From positions 30,453-94,452 of the forward strand of contig JAILIS010000002.1 of NCBI GenBank assembly GCA_024695145.1: a stretch of 64,000 bases of DNA, written 5' to 3'. The translations under genes and the position numbers were made by a program. Under the pieces are notes generated by a model that did not search any database, was not told where the DNA came from, and worked only from the letters and a program-made list of their open reading frames with translations. This stretch comes from Lachnospiraceae bacterium (GTDB taxonomy: Bacteria; Bacillota; Clostridia; Lachnospirales; Lachnospiraceae). Positions 1 through 10,767 of this stretch are shown here, one piece after another; the first letter of the stretch is position 1, and every line of letters starts with the position of its first letter.

Positions 1-195
1 CGGATCGCTCCTGTAGCGACACCAGGCTATGAAATGCTGGCGCAGGTCATGGTCGTTGTCAAACAGCCATCCGACATTTGTAAAATCAAGAACTTTTACG
101 CCGTAAATACCAATAAAGCACAGCATTCCGATTGCTGCACAGATCAAAAACAACAGTCCTGCCGGTATTCGTTTTGAAGTGCTCGTATCAAACAT
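1..195 (-). CDS. DUF6311-like membrane protein, 5' part only (runs off the left edge)
   Basis: Only the first 65 codons are inside the window; the frame is open to base 1. After a short Lys/Arg-containing start there is one hydrophobic span (about residues 12-32), followed by an outer-face segment with the pattern GWLFDNDHDLRQHFIAWCRY. This W..D.D...H...W..YR pattern is what I recall from the N-terminus of DUF6311 multi-pass membrane proteins, which resemble GT-C glycosyltransferases. The ATG lies 9 bp after the thiI stop, so it is probably the last visible member of the prmA-rsmE-cysteine desulfurase-thiI transcript. The SD is weak (AGGT). The start is fairly safe; the family call is tentative because the rest is missing. 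Confidence 0.6.
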   Translation of the reverse strand, partial: MFDTSTSKRIPAGLLFLICAAIGMLCFIGIYGVKVLDFTNVGWLFDNDHDLRQHFIAWCRYRSDP

Positions 196-204
196 CTGCG
201 GTAC

Positions 205-1386
205 CTATATGACGTTTATGACTTCATCCGTATCAAGAGCCGTTTTCACGAGAGCGTCTATACAGTCTGCCAGTCTTTCTTCGGATCTTTTGATCATCTT
301 AAGGTTCGGTTTCGTCACGGGATGCTTTGCCACAAAGATGGTGCAGCAGTCCTCATACGGCAGTATGGATGTCTCAAACGTGCCTATTTTCTCCGACACT
401 TCTATTATCTCCTGCTTATCAAACCCGATAAGCGGACGCAGTACCGGAAGAGAACATACCTCATTTGTTACCGCCAGGGAATGCATCGTCTGGCTGGCAA
501 CCTGTCCGATGCTCTCGCCCGTTATCAGCCCGAGACACTCATTCTCCTTTGCGATATGTTCCGCGATCCTCATCATGTATCTGCGCATGATGATCGTCAG
601 CTCCTCATGGGGACACTTTTCATATATCGCAAGCTGTATATCGGTGAAGTTTATAACGTGAAGACATATCGTTCCGGTGTATTTCGCAACCTGTTTTGCA
701 AGATCGATAACCTTCTGTTTCGCCCTCTCACTCGTATACGGCGGAGCATGAAAATATACCGCATCGATCTTGACTCCGCGCTTTGCGACCATATATCCGG
801 CAACCGGGGAATCTATCCCTCCGGACAGTAAGAGCATTGCCTTTCCGTTCGTTCCTACAGGCATACCGCCGGGACCCTTGATCTGCTTCGAATATATGAA
901 TATGCTTTCCCTGACCTCAACGTTAAGTTCGATCTCGGGGTTGTGAACATCTACTCTCATACCCGGACATGCATCAAGTATCGCTCCTCCGAGTTCGCTG
1001 TTCATCTCGGTGGAATGTACCGGAAACGCCTTGTTGGCCCTCCTTGCGAACACCTTAAATGTTGCGGTGCTGTCGGGATATTCCTCGCGGACATAATCAA
1101 CCACATCCGCACTCAGCTTGTCAAAATCCTCATATTCGACTTTCACAACAGGACATATCGCATTGATACCGAACACGCGTGAAAGCGCAGCGATCACTTC
1201 ATCATAATCGTATTCGGAATTGCAGTCCACATATACTCTTCCCTGAGCCTTGGATACCGCAAAATCACCTTCGGCCTGTTTTAAAGCCAGCTTCATCCTG
1301 TGCATAAGAGCATCCTCAAAGACATAACGGTTTTTGCCTTTGATGGCTATCTCGGCATATTTTATCAGGAATGTGGAATACTTCAT
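205..1386 (-). CDS. thiI: tRNA 4-thiouridine synthase ThiI
   Basis: ThiI adenylates U8 of tRNA and passes sulfur to it; in many bacteria it also feeds thiazole synthesis. The 393-aa product has an N-terminal ferredoxin-like/THUMP region (about 1-150) and a PP-loop ATPase with SGGIDSPVAGYMVAKRG at about residues 188-204. A conserved Cys-containing stretch (EDCCTIFVAKHPVTKP) lies near the end. It stops there and lacks the C-terminal rhodanese domain of the E. coli enzyme, as is usual in Firmicutes. I chose ATG 1386 (MKYSTFLIKYAEIAIKGKNR, the family's normal start, AAAGG SD); the frame stays open further upstream but would overlap the preceding gene. A cysteine desulfurase ends 16 bp upstream, the usual sulfur-donor pairing. 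Confidence 0.93.
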   Translation of the reverse strand: MKYSTFLIKYAEIAIKGKNRYVFEDALMHRMKLALKQAEGDFAVSKAQGRVYVDCNSEYDYDEVIAALSRVFGINAICPVVKVEYEDFDKLSADVVDYVREEYPDSTATFKVFARRANKAFPVHSTEMNSELGGAILDACPGMRVDVHNPEIELNVEVRESIFIYSKQIKGPGGMPVGTNGKAMLLLSGGIDSPVAGYMVAKRGVKIDAVYFHAPPYTSERAKQKVIDLAKQVAKYTGTICLHVINFTDIQLAIYEKCPHEELTIIMRRYMMRIAEHIAKENECLGLITGESIGQVASQTMHSLAVTNEVCSLPVLRPLIGFDKQEIIEVSEKIGTFETSILPYEDCCTIFVAKHPVTKPNLKMIKRSEERLADCIDALVKTALDTDEVINVI

Positions 1387-1402
1387 TGACTGTACTGCCT
1401 TT

Positions 1403-2584
1403 CTAATATCTTGAATATCTGCGAAGTTTCGGTAATTCCTCACTCAGGACGGTGAGCGTTTCGTTTATCTCATCCTGTGTCGTGAACGTTGAAAACGAAA
1501 AACGTAACGTGGAATCAAGTAAAGACGCGGGAAGGTTTATCGCGAGAAGCGTCGCGCTCTTTGAAGGTTTATTTGTCGAGCAGGCACTTCCGGCGGAGAC
1601 ATATATACCCTTGGCCTCAAGTGCATGAAGCAGGACTTCCGCACGAACGTTTGAAAAAGATGCACTGACGATATGCGGTGCACTCTGCCGTACGGCATCG
1701 GAAATATCTTCCGGATCATGCTCCGGTATCCCGTTCACACTTACATCCTGAAGCTTTAAGAGCTCTCTTACAAAATATGTCTTGAGAGAATACATCCTCT
1801 CAATGTCGCTGTCAAAGTCCTTGTATATAAGCTTTGCCGCAAGGGCGATGCCTGCGATGCCGGGAACGTTCTCTGTGCCAGATCGCATACCCTTTTGCTG
1901 TCCCCCTCCGAAGACTGTCGGCCTGAGCTTTGCCTTTTCATTTGCGTACAGAAATCCGATGCCTTTCGGACCGTGTATCTTATGTCCGCTCACAGACATC
2001 AGATCTATCTTCATCTTTGAGGGGTGTATGCGCATCTTGCCGAAAGACTGGACCGCATCGGTGTGAAAGAGCGCAGCAGGTCTGTATGACTTTACCGTAT
2101 CCGCAAGTGATCGTATATCATTTATGGATCCGATCTCATTGTTCACATGCATTATCGATACAAGTACGGTTTCCTCGCTAAGAGCCTGTGCGAGTACATC
2201 GGGTGATATCCGTCCGCTTCGGTCCACCTCAAGATATGTGATGCGAAAACCCTGCTCTTCAAGATATTTCATCGTCTGTGCTACGGCAGGATGTTCGGTC
2301 TTCGAAGTGATTATATGCATGCCGGCCCTTTTGTTTGCCATGGCAGCGCCTATAAGGGCAAGATTGTCGGACTCTGTCCCGCCGGAGGTAAATATGATCT
2401 CCTTCGGATCGACTTTCAGAATATCGGCCAGGGCTTTCCCTGCATTCTTGACCTCTGTCTCGGCCTCCACTCCGGCCATGTGCATACTCGAAGGGTTGCC
2501 GTAAATATCCTTCATGACATGCATCATATATTCGGTTACTTCGTCAAAAGGGCGCGTGGTTGCGCTGTTATCAAGATAGATCAT
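1403..2584 (-). CDS. Cysteine desulfurase, NifS/IscS family
   Basis: A PLP enzyme that takes sulfur from cysteine as a protein persulfide. Visible signs are the start MIYLDNSATTRP, the cofactor-binding TEHPA stretch near residue 97, the PLP lysine in SVSGHKIHGPKG (K202), and the active-site loop SAGSACSTNKPSKS with the persulfide cysteine at about 335. Length (393 aa) is normal. It overlaps the end of rsmE by 4 bp (ATGA) and is followed by thiI, so its most likely acceptor is ThiI rather than a general Fe-S scaffold; no iscU or sufU is nearby. The substrate partner is inferred from position only. Confidence 0.93.
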   Translation of the reverse strand: MIYLDNSATTRPFDEVTEYMMHVMKDIYGNPSSMHMAGVEAETEVKNAGKALADILKVDPKEIIFTSGGTESDNLALIGAAMANKRAGMHIITSKTEHPAVAQTMKYLEEQGFRITYLEVDRSGRISPDVLAQALSEETVLVSIMHVNNEIGSINDIRSLADTVKSYRPAALFHTDAVQSFGKMRIHPSKMKIDLMSVSGHKIHGPKGIGFLYANEKAKLRPTVFGGGQQKGMRSGTENVPGIAGIALAAKLIYKDFDSDIERMYSLKTYFVRELLKLQDVSVNGIPEHDPEDISDAVRQSAPHIVSASFSNVRAEVLLHALEAKGIYVSAGSACSTNKPSKSATLLAINLPASLLDSTLRFSFSTFTTQDEINETLTVLSEELPKLRRYSRY

Positions 2585-3336
2585 AGGTTTTCCAAATTAT
2601 ACATTATCCATGAAAGCACCACAAGGCCTGCAGTCTCGGTGCGAAGTATCCTGCGGCCCAGAGTGACCGGTGTAAATCCGGCAGATTCCGCCATCGCTAT
2701 CTCCTCTTCCGTGTAACCGCCCTCAGGCCCGATAAAGATCGCGATCCTGCTGCCTGGCTTTATGCTTTCGATGATCCTCCGGGTCTCATCCATCGAGCCG
2801 GGATCCGACAGTTCATACGGTATTATCTTAACGTCAAAGGAACGGCACTCATCAAGTGCTTCCCTGATCGTCATCACATCCGACACTTCAGGGATAACGG
2901 CCCGTTTCGACTGTTTTGCGGCGGTCTCCGAAATGGCGTTCCATCTGGCTGTTTTCTTTATAGCCCTATCAGCGGTAAGCTTTACTACCGACCGCTCGGT
3001 TGCCACGGGAACAACCCTCGATACACCGAGTTCCACAGCTTTCGTTATGATCAGCTCCATCTTGTCGGCTTTGGGAAGCGCCTGGTACAAAACACTCTCG
3101 CACGGAAGCTCCACATTGTTCTCCTTGATGAACAAAAGATCAAGCACTGCCGTATCCTTTTCAAGATCCCTTATGCTGCAGCGGTACTCCCTGTCATCTC
3201 CGCTGACCGCAACAGAAACCTCTTCACCCTTTCGCATACGCAGAACGTTCCTGATGTGGTTAACGTCTTCCCCGGTGATCGTAACCTTTTTTTCCGGAAT
3301 ATCTATTTGATCTTCATCTACAAAAAATCTGTACAT
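2581..3336 (-). CDS. rsmE: 16S rRNA (uracil1498-N3)-methyltransferase RsmE
   Basis: A SAM-dependent SPOUT methyltransferase that modifies U1498 in the decoding region of 16S rRNA. The 251-aa protein has an N-terminal PUA-like domain (MYRFFVDEDQI, then GEDVNHIRNVLRMRKGEE at about 22-39). A C-terminal knot region follows, with KADKMELIITKAVELGV, FIGPEGGYTEEEI and the SAM-binding LGRRILRTETAGL. It lies 18 bp downstream of prmA, a common pairing in Firmicutes, and its stop overlaps the cysteine desulfurase start. The SD is weak, so translation may depend on prmA. Confidence 0.94.
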   Translation of the reverse strand: MYRFFVDEDQIDIPEKKVTITGEDVNHIRNVLRMRKGEEVSVAVSGDDREYRCSIRDLEKDTAVLDLLFIKENNVELPCESVLYQALPKADKMELIITKAVELGVSRVVPVATERSVVKLTADRAIKKTARWNAISETAAKQSKRAVIPEVSDVMTIREALDECRSFDVKIIPYELSDPGSMDETRRIIESIKPGSRIAIFIGPEGGYTEEEIAMAESAGFTPVTLGRRILRTETAGLVVLSWIMYNLENL

Positions 3337-3354
3337 CAGTTAACACCGATCCGT

Positions 3355-4308
3355 TTACGGCTTCTTTTTTGCCGTTACTCCGACCCATTCACCGAGATGC
3401 TTTGTTTCTATGATCTCAAGCCCGTTCTCGCTGCACGCTCTTACGATGTCATCTTCCTTTTCATCGATTATGCCCGACATGATACATATGCCGCCCGGCT
3501 TTAAAGCCCTGACAGCATGCGGCATGATAGGTATCAGAACCTGAGCGATGATATTGGCAGCCACAATGTCATAACCGTCTCCGACTTCTTTTTGGATGTT
3601 CTCATCACTTATTATGTTTCCGATCAGCAGTTTAAATCCCGCATCGGCAAGTCCGTTTGCAGCCATATTATCGGCAGTCGCGGCCTTAGCGCAAATATCG
3701 ATATCCGTTCCGACAACGCGCCCGGCTCCGAACTTGTATGAAAGGATCGCAAGAATGCCGCTTCCGGTTCCGAGATCCAGAACACTGCATCCGGGCGATA
3801 CATGCTTTCGAAGTGCCCTTATGCACAGCTCGGTCGTCTCGTGCTTGCCGGTTCCGAATGCCGTTCCGGGATCGATATGGATCGTCAGTCCGCGGTGATC
3901 CTTATTCTCATTTTCTTCCCAAGAGGGAATAAAGAGTATGTCATCAATATAGAACTGATGGAAGTACTGTTTCCAATTGTTCAGATAATCCTCATCCTCC
4001 GTTTCGGATGAAGTTATCACGCAGCTTCCGTTATCTACGTAACTCTTCATGTCGGAAAGCTCTGCTTTTATCTCTGATATGAGAGAACCGTGATCCTCGC
4101 CCCACGGCAGGTAGAAAGAGATATATGCTCTTCCGTCATCCTCGCCGACAGGTTCTATGATATCCACAAACATCCCGGCAAGCTCCTCCTCGGTGAGAGG
4201 GATCTTGTCTTCTATCTGCGCGCCCTCAACTCCGAGATCGTCGAGCATGCTGATAATGATATCTTCCGCCTCTGTTGTTGTTTCTATTGTAAATTTGTCG
4301 TATTTCAT
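3355..4308 (-). CDS. prmA: Ribosomal protein L11 methyltransferase PrmA
   Basis: PrmA trimethylates ribosomal protein L11. The 317-aa product has the small N-terminal substrate-recognition domain (about 1-130), then a class I methyltransferase fold with FGTGKHETTELCI and the SAM-binding motif VLDLGTGSGILAI, followed by IVAANIIAQVL (the NxxxP-like motif here reads NIIAQV). The frame is open well upstream, but ATG 4308 has a GAGGAAA SD and the expected start MKYDKFTIETTTEAEDIIISM. It is the first gene of the prmA-rsmE-cysteine desulfurase-thiI run and lies just behind the hairpin that follows the DUF3048 gene. Confidence 0.93.
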   Translation of the reverse strand: MKYDKFTIETTTEAEDIIISMLDDLGVEGAQIEDKIPLTEEELAGMFVDIIEPVGEDDGRAYISFYLPWGEDHGSLISEIKAELSDMKSYVDNGSCVITSSETEDEDYLNNWKQYFHQFYIDDILFIPSWEENENKDHRGLTIHIDPGTAFGTGKHETTELCIRALRKHVSPGCSVLDLGTGSGILAILSYKFGAGRVVGTDIDICAKAATADNMAANGLADAGFKLLIGNIISDENIQKEVGDGYDIVAANIIAQVLIPIMPHAVRALKPGGICIMSGIIDEKEDDIVRACSENGLEIIETKHLGEWVGVTAKKKP

Positions 4309-4326
4309 GATTTCCTCATAATAAAT

Positions 4327-4347
4327 CAGGGCCTTTTTGAGGCCCTG
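4327..4347 (-). terminator. Hairpin after the DUF3048 gene, weak terminator
   Basis: A 7-bp perfect stem (CAGGGCC/GGCCCTG) with a 7-nt loop lies 26 bp past the DUF3048 stop. On the minus strand it is followed only by ATTTATTAT rather than a solid U-run, so it may slow or partly stop RNA polymerase and allow some read-through into prmA. Confidence 0.5.
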
Positions 4348-4373
4348 TGCTGTCTGAACAGTAAGAACATTTT

Positions 4374-5543
4374 TTACTTGACGACCACATCTTCGACCTC
4401 GTCGTTCTGGATGACGCATACGAACGTCTTGCCGTTATTGATCTCGATCTCGTTGCCGTCCATATCGTAATATCTGATCGCGGACATATCGTAATTATCC
4501 GCATTGATATCGCGTTTCCACGTGCCCGGAACGGCTTTTCCTTTTGTGCAGTACTGGATCGCACCGCCGCTGTGGCAGTCAAATGCCAGATAATCCTTCT
4601 GGTCGAGCTGAACCCAGAAATTGTACTGCAGGATCACGTTATCGTATGAAAGCTGCTCTCCGTTCATCTCATCGATCTGAGGGCCGTCATACTGATACCT
4701 GTCATACTTGCCGGTCTCTTCATTGTAATCGAACCAGGGCTTGTTGATCTTGTACTTGGGTTCTATGTGCTTTGCGGAATATCCGCCTTCATTCGTAACT
4801 TCACTGTTAAGGTCACAGAACTTGAACTTGCCGTTGTAACCTTCATAATGATCACGACGGTATCCGAGCATGTCTATTCCCGCATTGATGCCGTTGGCAC
4901 TTGTATATACATTATGGGGAGCCTGACGGTCGGTAGTCCTGTAATAAGTCACATCCCCGGCGGGACCGAGTCCGTTTATATTATCCACATAATCCTGATC
5001 GAGAAGCTCAACGGCGTATGAAGCCTGCCCGAAATGCATATAGATCGCATCAAATTCAAGTGCCGTATATACAAAATATTCACGGCAGCTCCTGACGGAA
5101 CCGATCTTTTCAAGATCATCGTAGTTCTCAAACAGTCCCATCAGACGTGTGATGCCGCCTTCAACAACATACTCATACACAACATCCGCACGGCTCACAC
5201 CGCACATGGGCTGTGCAGCCTTTAAGTTGTTGAGCATAATGGCCACAGGGCGCCTGTTACCTATCTTTTCATCCACGGGAAGCCCTGACAGAAAGCTTCG
5301 CATCTGTCCTTCGGGAAGAGCATTCGGATCCTCCTCGGGTTCCGGCTCCTCGGTTTCATCTGCCGGCTTATCTGCAGTTGCCGCCGGAGTCGGAGTGGCC
5401 GCCGGAGCGGGTTCTGCGGGTGCCGGAGCCGGCCTCATCGCAAACACCGAAGCTGCTATGACAACAGCCAAAACAACGACACCTGCAACGGTGCCGATCA
5501 CGATCTTTTTATTCTTAAGAAGTTCCTGTATCTTTTCTTTCAT
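4374..5543 (-). CDS. DUF3048 domain protein, membrane-anchored (YerB-like)
   Basis: The 389-aa protein starts with a short basic stretch and one membrane segment (about residues 12-37, VIGTVAGVVVLAVVIAASVF). An Ala/Pro/Thr/Glu-rich linker follows (about 38-78), then the DUF3048 region beginning NRRPVAIMLNNLKAAQPMCG and continuing through RSCREYFVYTALEFDAIYMH. It probably sits outside the membrane. YerB of Bacillus is a family member and its biochemical role is not established. ATG 5543 has GGAAAG upstream. An in-frame ATG at 5582 overlaps the promoter -10 box and is not used. The gene stands alone between the dnaJ terminator and a weaker hairpin. Confidence 0.85.
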   Translation of the reverse strand: MKEKIQELLKNKKIVIGTVAGVVVLAVVIAASVFAMRPAPAPAEPAPAATPTPAATADKPADETEEPEPEEDPNALPEGQMRSFLSGLPVDEKIGNRRPVAIMLNNLKAAQPMCGVSRADVVYEYVVEGGITRLMGLFENYDDLEKIGSVRSCREYFVYTALEFDAIYMHFGQASYAVELLDQDYVDNINGLGPAGDVTYYRTTDRQAPHNVYTSANGINAGIDMLGYRRDHYEGYNGKFKFCDLNSEVTNEGGYSAKHIEPKYKINKPWFDYNEETGKYDRYQYDGPQIDEMNGEQLSYDNVILQYNFWVQLDQKDYLAFDCHSGGAIQYCTKGKAVPGTWKRDINADNYDMSAIRYYDMDGNEIEINNGKTFVCVIQNDEVEDVVVK

Positions 5544-5580
5544 AACTTTCCGATAAGCATATTTGACGTAAACAAATGTC

Positions 5581-5609
5581 ATTATACGTTATCCATGTCC
5601 ATTATTCAA
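5581..5609 (-). promoter_or_regulatory. Sigma-A promoter of the DUF3048 gene
   Basis: TTGAAT at 5604-5609 and TATAAT at 5581-5586 are separated by 17 bp. The promoter sits between the dnaJ terminator and the ATG at 5543, leaving a leader of about 30 nt. Confidence 0.75.
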
Positions 5610-5628
5610 GTTCTGACTTTCGGGCACA

Positions 5629-5660
5629 TAAAAACAGCCCGTTCCGTCGGAACAGGCTGT
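5629..5660 (-). terminator. Intrinsic terminator of the hrcA-dnaJ operon
   Basis: A long hairpin (ACAGCC-GTTCC paired with GGAAC-GGCTGT, one mismatch, 3-nt loop) is followed on the minus strand by TTTTTA. It lies 13 bp past the dnaJ stop. Confidence 0.88.
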
Positions 5661-5673
5661 AAATTTATATATG

Positions 5674-6858
5674 TCAGGATTTCTTAAATCCGTGTTTTTT
5701 TCTGCCGGTGCCTTCGTTATCGCCCCCTGCCTTGGATGCTTTGTAACGCTCAACCGCAGTAAGGGAATCATCGGTCGCCGTATCAAATTCTTTCAGAAGC
5801 TTTTTGGCATCATTCGAAAGTTTTACGGGTGTCTGTACGACCAGTGTCACATAGTGGTCGCCGCGGATATTTGAAGAACGCACGGACGGTACTCCCTTGC
5901 CTTTCAGTCTTACCTTGGTATCTGTCTGTGTTCCGGGCTTGACCGTATATGAGACTTTTCCGTCCACCGTGTCTATCAGTATCTCTCCGCCAAGAGCCGC
6001 AACCGCAAACGATATCGGTGCCGTAGAGAATATATCCATATCCTGTCTCTGGAAGATCGGATGAGGTGCTATCATAACCTCGACCAGAAGATCTCCCCTC
6101 GGTCCGCCGTTCGTACCGGGTTCACCTTTATCACGAAGCCGTACGCACTGTCCGTTATCAATGCCGGCAGGTATCGTAACAGCCAGCTTTTTGCGTGATG
6201 AGATATATCCGAGCCCTCTGCAGTCAGGACACTTGTCCTTGATCATCTTTCCGGTTCCGTTACAGTCGGGACACGTCTGAACGTTTCGTACCGTGCCGAA
6301 AAGCGACTGGGACGTGAACACCACCTGACCTTTTCCGCCGCACTTGCTGCATGTGATCGGGCTCGAGCCGGGCTTTGCACCCGTTCCGTGACAGGTCTTA
6401 CACTCATCTTTCTGGAGAGGCTCGATCTCTTTTTCACATCCGAAAACAGCTTCCTCAAATGTGATCCGAACGCTCGCTCTCAGATTGGCTCCCTTCATCG
6501 GACCGTTATATGACCTGCCGCCCCGGGACCGGCCGCCGCCGAACAGATCGCCGAATATATCTCCGAATATATCTCCGAAATCCATGGAGCCGAAGTCAAA
6601 TCCGCCGAATCCGCCGGGACCTCCCTGTTCAAATGCGGCATGACCGAACTGATCGTAAGATCTTCTCTTATCGGGATCAGACAAAACGGCATATGCCTCG
6701 GATGCCTCTTTGAACTTGGCCTCTGCGGTTTTATCGCCCGGATTCATGTCCGGATGATACTTTTTGGCAAGCTTCCTGTATGCGCTTTTAATAGCCGAGT
6801 CATCGGCGTTCTTCGGAACGCCGAGGACCTCGTAGTAATCTCTTTTGCTCTCTGCCAT
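5674..6858 (-). CDS. dnaJ: Chaperone DnaJ (Hsp40)
   Basis: Co-chaperone that delivers substrates to DnaK and stimulates its ATPase. The 394-aa protein has the whole type I layout: a J domain (about 1-70) with HPD in [12 protein letters not shown], and a Gly/Phe-rich stretch (about 75-115). Four zinc-finger repeats follow: [24 protein letters not shown] and CPDCRGLG (about 150-220). The C-terminal substrate domains carry [17 protein letters not shown]. It is the last gene of the hrcA-grpE-dnaK-dnaJ operon, 12 bp behind dnaK, and is closed by a strong terminator. Confidence 0.97.
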   Translation of the reverse strand: MAESKRDYYEVLGVPKNADDSAIKSAYRKLAKKYHPDMNPGDKTAEAKFKEASEAYAVLSDPDKRRSYDQFGHAAFEQGGPGGFGGFDFGSMDFGDIFGDIFGDLFGGGRSRGGRSYNGPMKGANLRASVRITFEEAVFGCEKEIEPLQKDECKTCHGTGAKPGSSPITCSKCGGKGQVVFTSQSLFGTVRNVQTCPDCNGTGKMIKDKCPDCRGLGYISSRKKLAVTIPAGIDNGQCVRLRDKGEPGTNGGPRGDLLVEVMIAPHPIFQRQDMDIFSTAPISFAVAALGGEILIDTVDGKVSYTVKPGTQTDTKVRLKGKGVPSVRSSNIRGDHYVTLVVQTPVKLSNDAKKLLKEFDTATDDSLTAVERYKASKAGGDNEGTGRKKHGFKKS

Positions 6859-6870
6859 AACTGCTGTCCG

Positions 6871-8805
<1,935 letters not shown>

Positions 8806-8827
8806 TTATCAAGATCATTTTGTTTAT

Positions 8828-9532
8828 CTATGACACTACAGAGACCATTGACGGCCGGACCAGTGTGTCATGATACATATATCCCTTCTGAAGCTCCTGT
8901 GCGACCGTACCGCTTTCGTATTCATCACTCTCAGTCTGCATCACCGCGTTGTGAAAGTTCGGATCGAACGGCTGTCCGACCGCTTCTATCGGCTTGACCC
9001 CGAGCTTTTCAAACTCATCGGTCATCTGCTTGTAGATCATCTGCATTCCGCTCACGAAAGCCTCATCACAGCCTTCCGGAACATTCTCAAGACCTCTCTC
9101 GAAATTGTCTATCACCGGCAGGATCTTTTCTATAACGCTTTTTGCACCCATGTCGAACATCTGGGATTTTTCCTTGTCGGTACGCTTTCTGAAGTTTTCA
9201 AATTCAGCCATCTGTCGTTTTACGCGATCCTCAAGCTGCTCGATCTTCTCGTCTCTCGAATCCTTTTTGTTCTTCTTTCCGAAGTGCTTCTTCTTACCTT
9301 CTTTTTCGGGCTCGTCCTGCGCTTCTTTTTCAGCCCCGTCTCCCGCTTCCTTTTCGGCATTATCGGATGGAGCGTCCTCTTTTACCGTATCGTCTTCACA
9401 AGCTTTTGCTTCCTTGTTCTCCTTTGTATCATCGCCTGCTTTCTCTTCAGGGATGTCTTTGTTTTCCTCCTTTTCGGATCCTTCGTCTTCTCCGGATTCG
9501 ATATTGATCTTTACTGCTTCTTCCTTACTCAA
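8828..9532 (-). CDS. grpE: Nucleotide exchange factor GrpE, TTG start
   Basis: GrpE releases ADP from DnaK. The protein (234 aa from the chosen start) has an unusually long acidic, low-complexity N-terminus (Glu/Lys/Asp/Ala-rich, about residues 1-85). The coiled coil then follows (EKIEQLEDRVKRQMAEFENF RKR region), and the C-terminal beta domain ends with VAQELQKGYMYHDTLVRPSMV. The frame opens with TTG at 9556, but an internal TTG at 9532 has AAGGAG six bases in front and is the better start. It lies between hrcA and dnaK. Confidence 0.95.
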   Translation of the reverse strand: MSKEEAVKINIESGEDEGSEKEENKDIPEEKAGDDTKENKEAKACEDDTVKEDAPSDNAEKEAGDGAEKEAQDEPEKEGKKKHFGKKNKKDSRDEKIEQLEDRVKRQMAEFENFRKRTDKEKSQMFDMGAKSVIEKILPVIDNFERGLENVPEGCDEAFVSGMQMIYKQMTDEFEKLGVKPIEAVGQPFDPNFHNAVMQTESDEYESGTVAQELQKGYMYHDTLVRPSMVSVVS

Positions 9533-9594
9533 TTTCTTCTCCTTCTGCCTTCCCAAAAACCACGCTGTTTTTAAACGCTTTGCACTGTCGCGGC

Positions 9595-10650
9595 CTAGGT
9601 CTGTGTTTTCTTAAACATCGTATCGAGCTCGGTCGTCAGCTTCTTTATCGTTGACAGTACTTTGTCGTAGTTCATACGCTTGGGGCCGATGATACCGATA
9701 GTCCCGTGAATACCTTCATCAAGCTCGTACGTTGCAGTGACTACACTGCAGTCCTTCATATTTTCTACCGGAGATTCCTCTCCGATGTATACCTGGATAC
9801 CTTTTTCGTCCGAATGGGACAGCGTCTCATATACAAGATCCGTAAGCTGTTTCTTTTCTTCAAAGGCGGTGATGATCTCACTGGCTTTCTGATTGTCCGC
9901 AAGTTCGGGATACTTGAAGATGTTATTGGCACCGCTCGTGTATATCTCGAGCTCCTCATCGGCTTTGATCGATTCGGCAACCGCATCTATCACTTCGGCG
10001 ATGATGCCTGCCTGGTCACCGGCCTGCCGCTTCATCTTTGCGATTATCGAAAGGCTGATGTCTTCGATCGCCATTCCGTTAAGCGTTGTGTTCAGCAGCA
10101 TGTTTAGCTTGAGCAGCGTCTCATCGTCAATGGGCTCGTCGATGTCGATGATCTGATTTTTGATCATATTGCCTTCGACCACGATGACTGCAACTATGCG
10201 GCGCTCTTCCATTCGGGAGAGCTGTATGAACTTAAGTCTGTTCACATTGTACCGGGGCGCCGATATCATCGCAGCGTAGTTCGTGTTCACGGACAGGCTT
10301 CTTGCCACCTGTTTGAGGAGCCGTTCCATCTTGTCGGCTTTCTCGATAAGAAGGCCTTTCATCTCATCGGTCTCACGCTCCCGCTCTTCGATCTCCTGTT
10401 CCTTCTCAGCCATAAGCTGGTCAACATAGAATCTGTACCCCTTGTCGGACGGGATACGTCCTGCGGAAGTATGAGGCTGCAGGATATAACCCATATCCAC
10501 CAGATCGGCCATCTCATTGCGGATGGTTGCCGAGCTCAGGGACAGGCCCTCGATCTTGGAGATCGTTCTCGAACCCACCGGCTCTCCGGTTTCAAGATAA
10601 GTCTTGATTATGGCAAGTAATATCTTTTTCTTTCTGTCATCAAGTTCCAA
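9595..10650 (-). CDS. hrcA: Heat-inducible transcription repressor HrcA, TTG start
   Basis: HrcA binds CIRCE and represses the class I heat-shock operon, with GroEL as its usual helper. The protein has an N-terminal winged helix (LDDRKKKILLAIIKTYLETG, GSRTISKIEGLSLSSATIRN) and a GAF-like effector domain through to HGTIGIIGPKRMNYDKV. The open frame extends to a GTG inside the CIRCE element at 10689, which is unlikely. TTG 10650 has AGAGG about nine bases upstream and gives the family's normal beginning (MELDDRKKKIL) and length, 351 aa. It autoregulates through the CIRCE directly upstream. Confidence 0.96.
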   Translation of the reverse strand: MELDDRKKKILLAIIKTYLETGEPVGSRTISKIEGLSLSSATIRNEMADLVDMGYILQPHTSAGRIPSDKGYRFYVDQLMAEKEQEIEERERETDEMKGLLIEKADKMERLLKQVARSLSVNTNYAAMISAPRYNVNRLKFIQLSRMEERRIVAVIVVEGNMIKNQIIDIDEPIDDETLLKLNMLLNTTLNGMAIEDISLSIIAKMKRQAGDQAGIIAEVIDAVAESIKADEELEIYTSGANNIFKYPELADNQKASEIITAFEEKKQLTDLVYETLSHSDEKGIQVYIGEESPVENMKDCSVVTATYELDEGIHGTIGIIGPKRMNYDKVLSTIKKLTTELDTMFKKTQT

Positions 10651-10682
10651 ATGAAGGATCCTCTCGAGCCTTTTTAGTTTTG

Positions 10683-10709
10683 TTAGCACTCAACTCATTA
10701 GAGTGCTAA
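10683..10709 (-). promoter_or_regulatory. CIRCE operator (HrcA-binding site)
   Basis: A perfect TTAGCACTC-N9-GAGTGCTAA inverted repeat. It begins 11 bp downstream of the -10 box of the hrcA promoter, so it covers the transcription start and early leader, where HrcA binding blocks transcription. Confidence 0.97.
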
Positions 10710-10720
10710 CATCTGTACTT

Positions 10721-10749
10721 AATGTACCACCGAGATCCATACTTGTCAA
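10721..10749 (-). promoter_or_regulatory. Sigma-A promoter of hrcA-grpE-dnaK-dnaJ
   Basis: TTGACA (10744-10749) and TACATT (10721-10726), spacing 17 bp, immediately upstream of the CIRCE. The -35 is consensus and the -10 is five of six. Confidence 0.9.
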
Positions 10750-10767
10750 TATATAATTTAAAGTGCT

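Noticed and set aside
9533..9556. TTG start of grpE at 9556
   Set aside because: No ribosome binding site in front of it, whereas TTG 9532 has AAGGAG at the right distance.
10651..10689. GTG start of hrcA at 10689
   Set aside because: The codon lies inside the CIRCE left arm and has no SD. The TTG at 10650 gives the normal HrcA N-terminus and has an SD.
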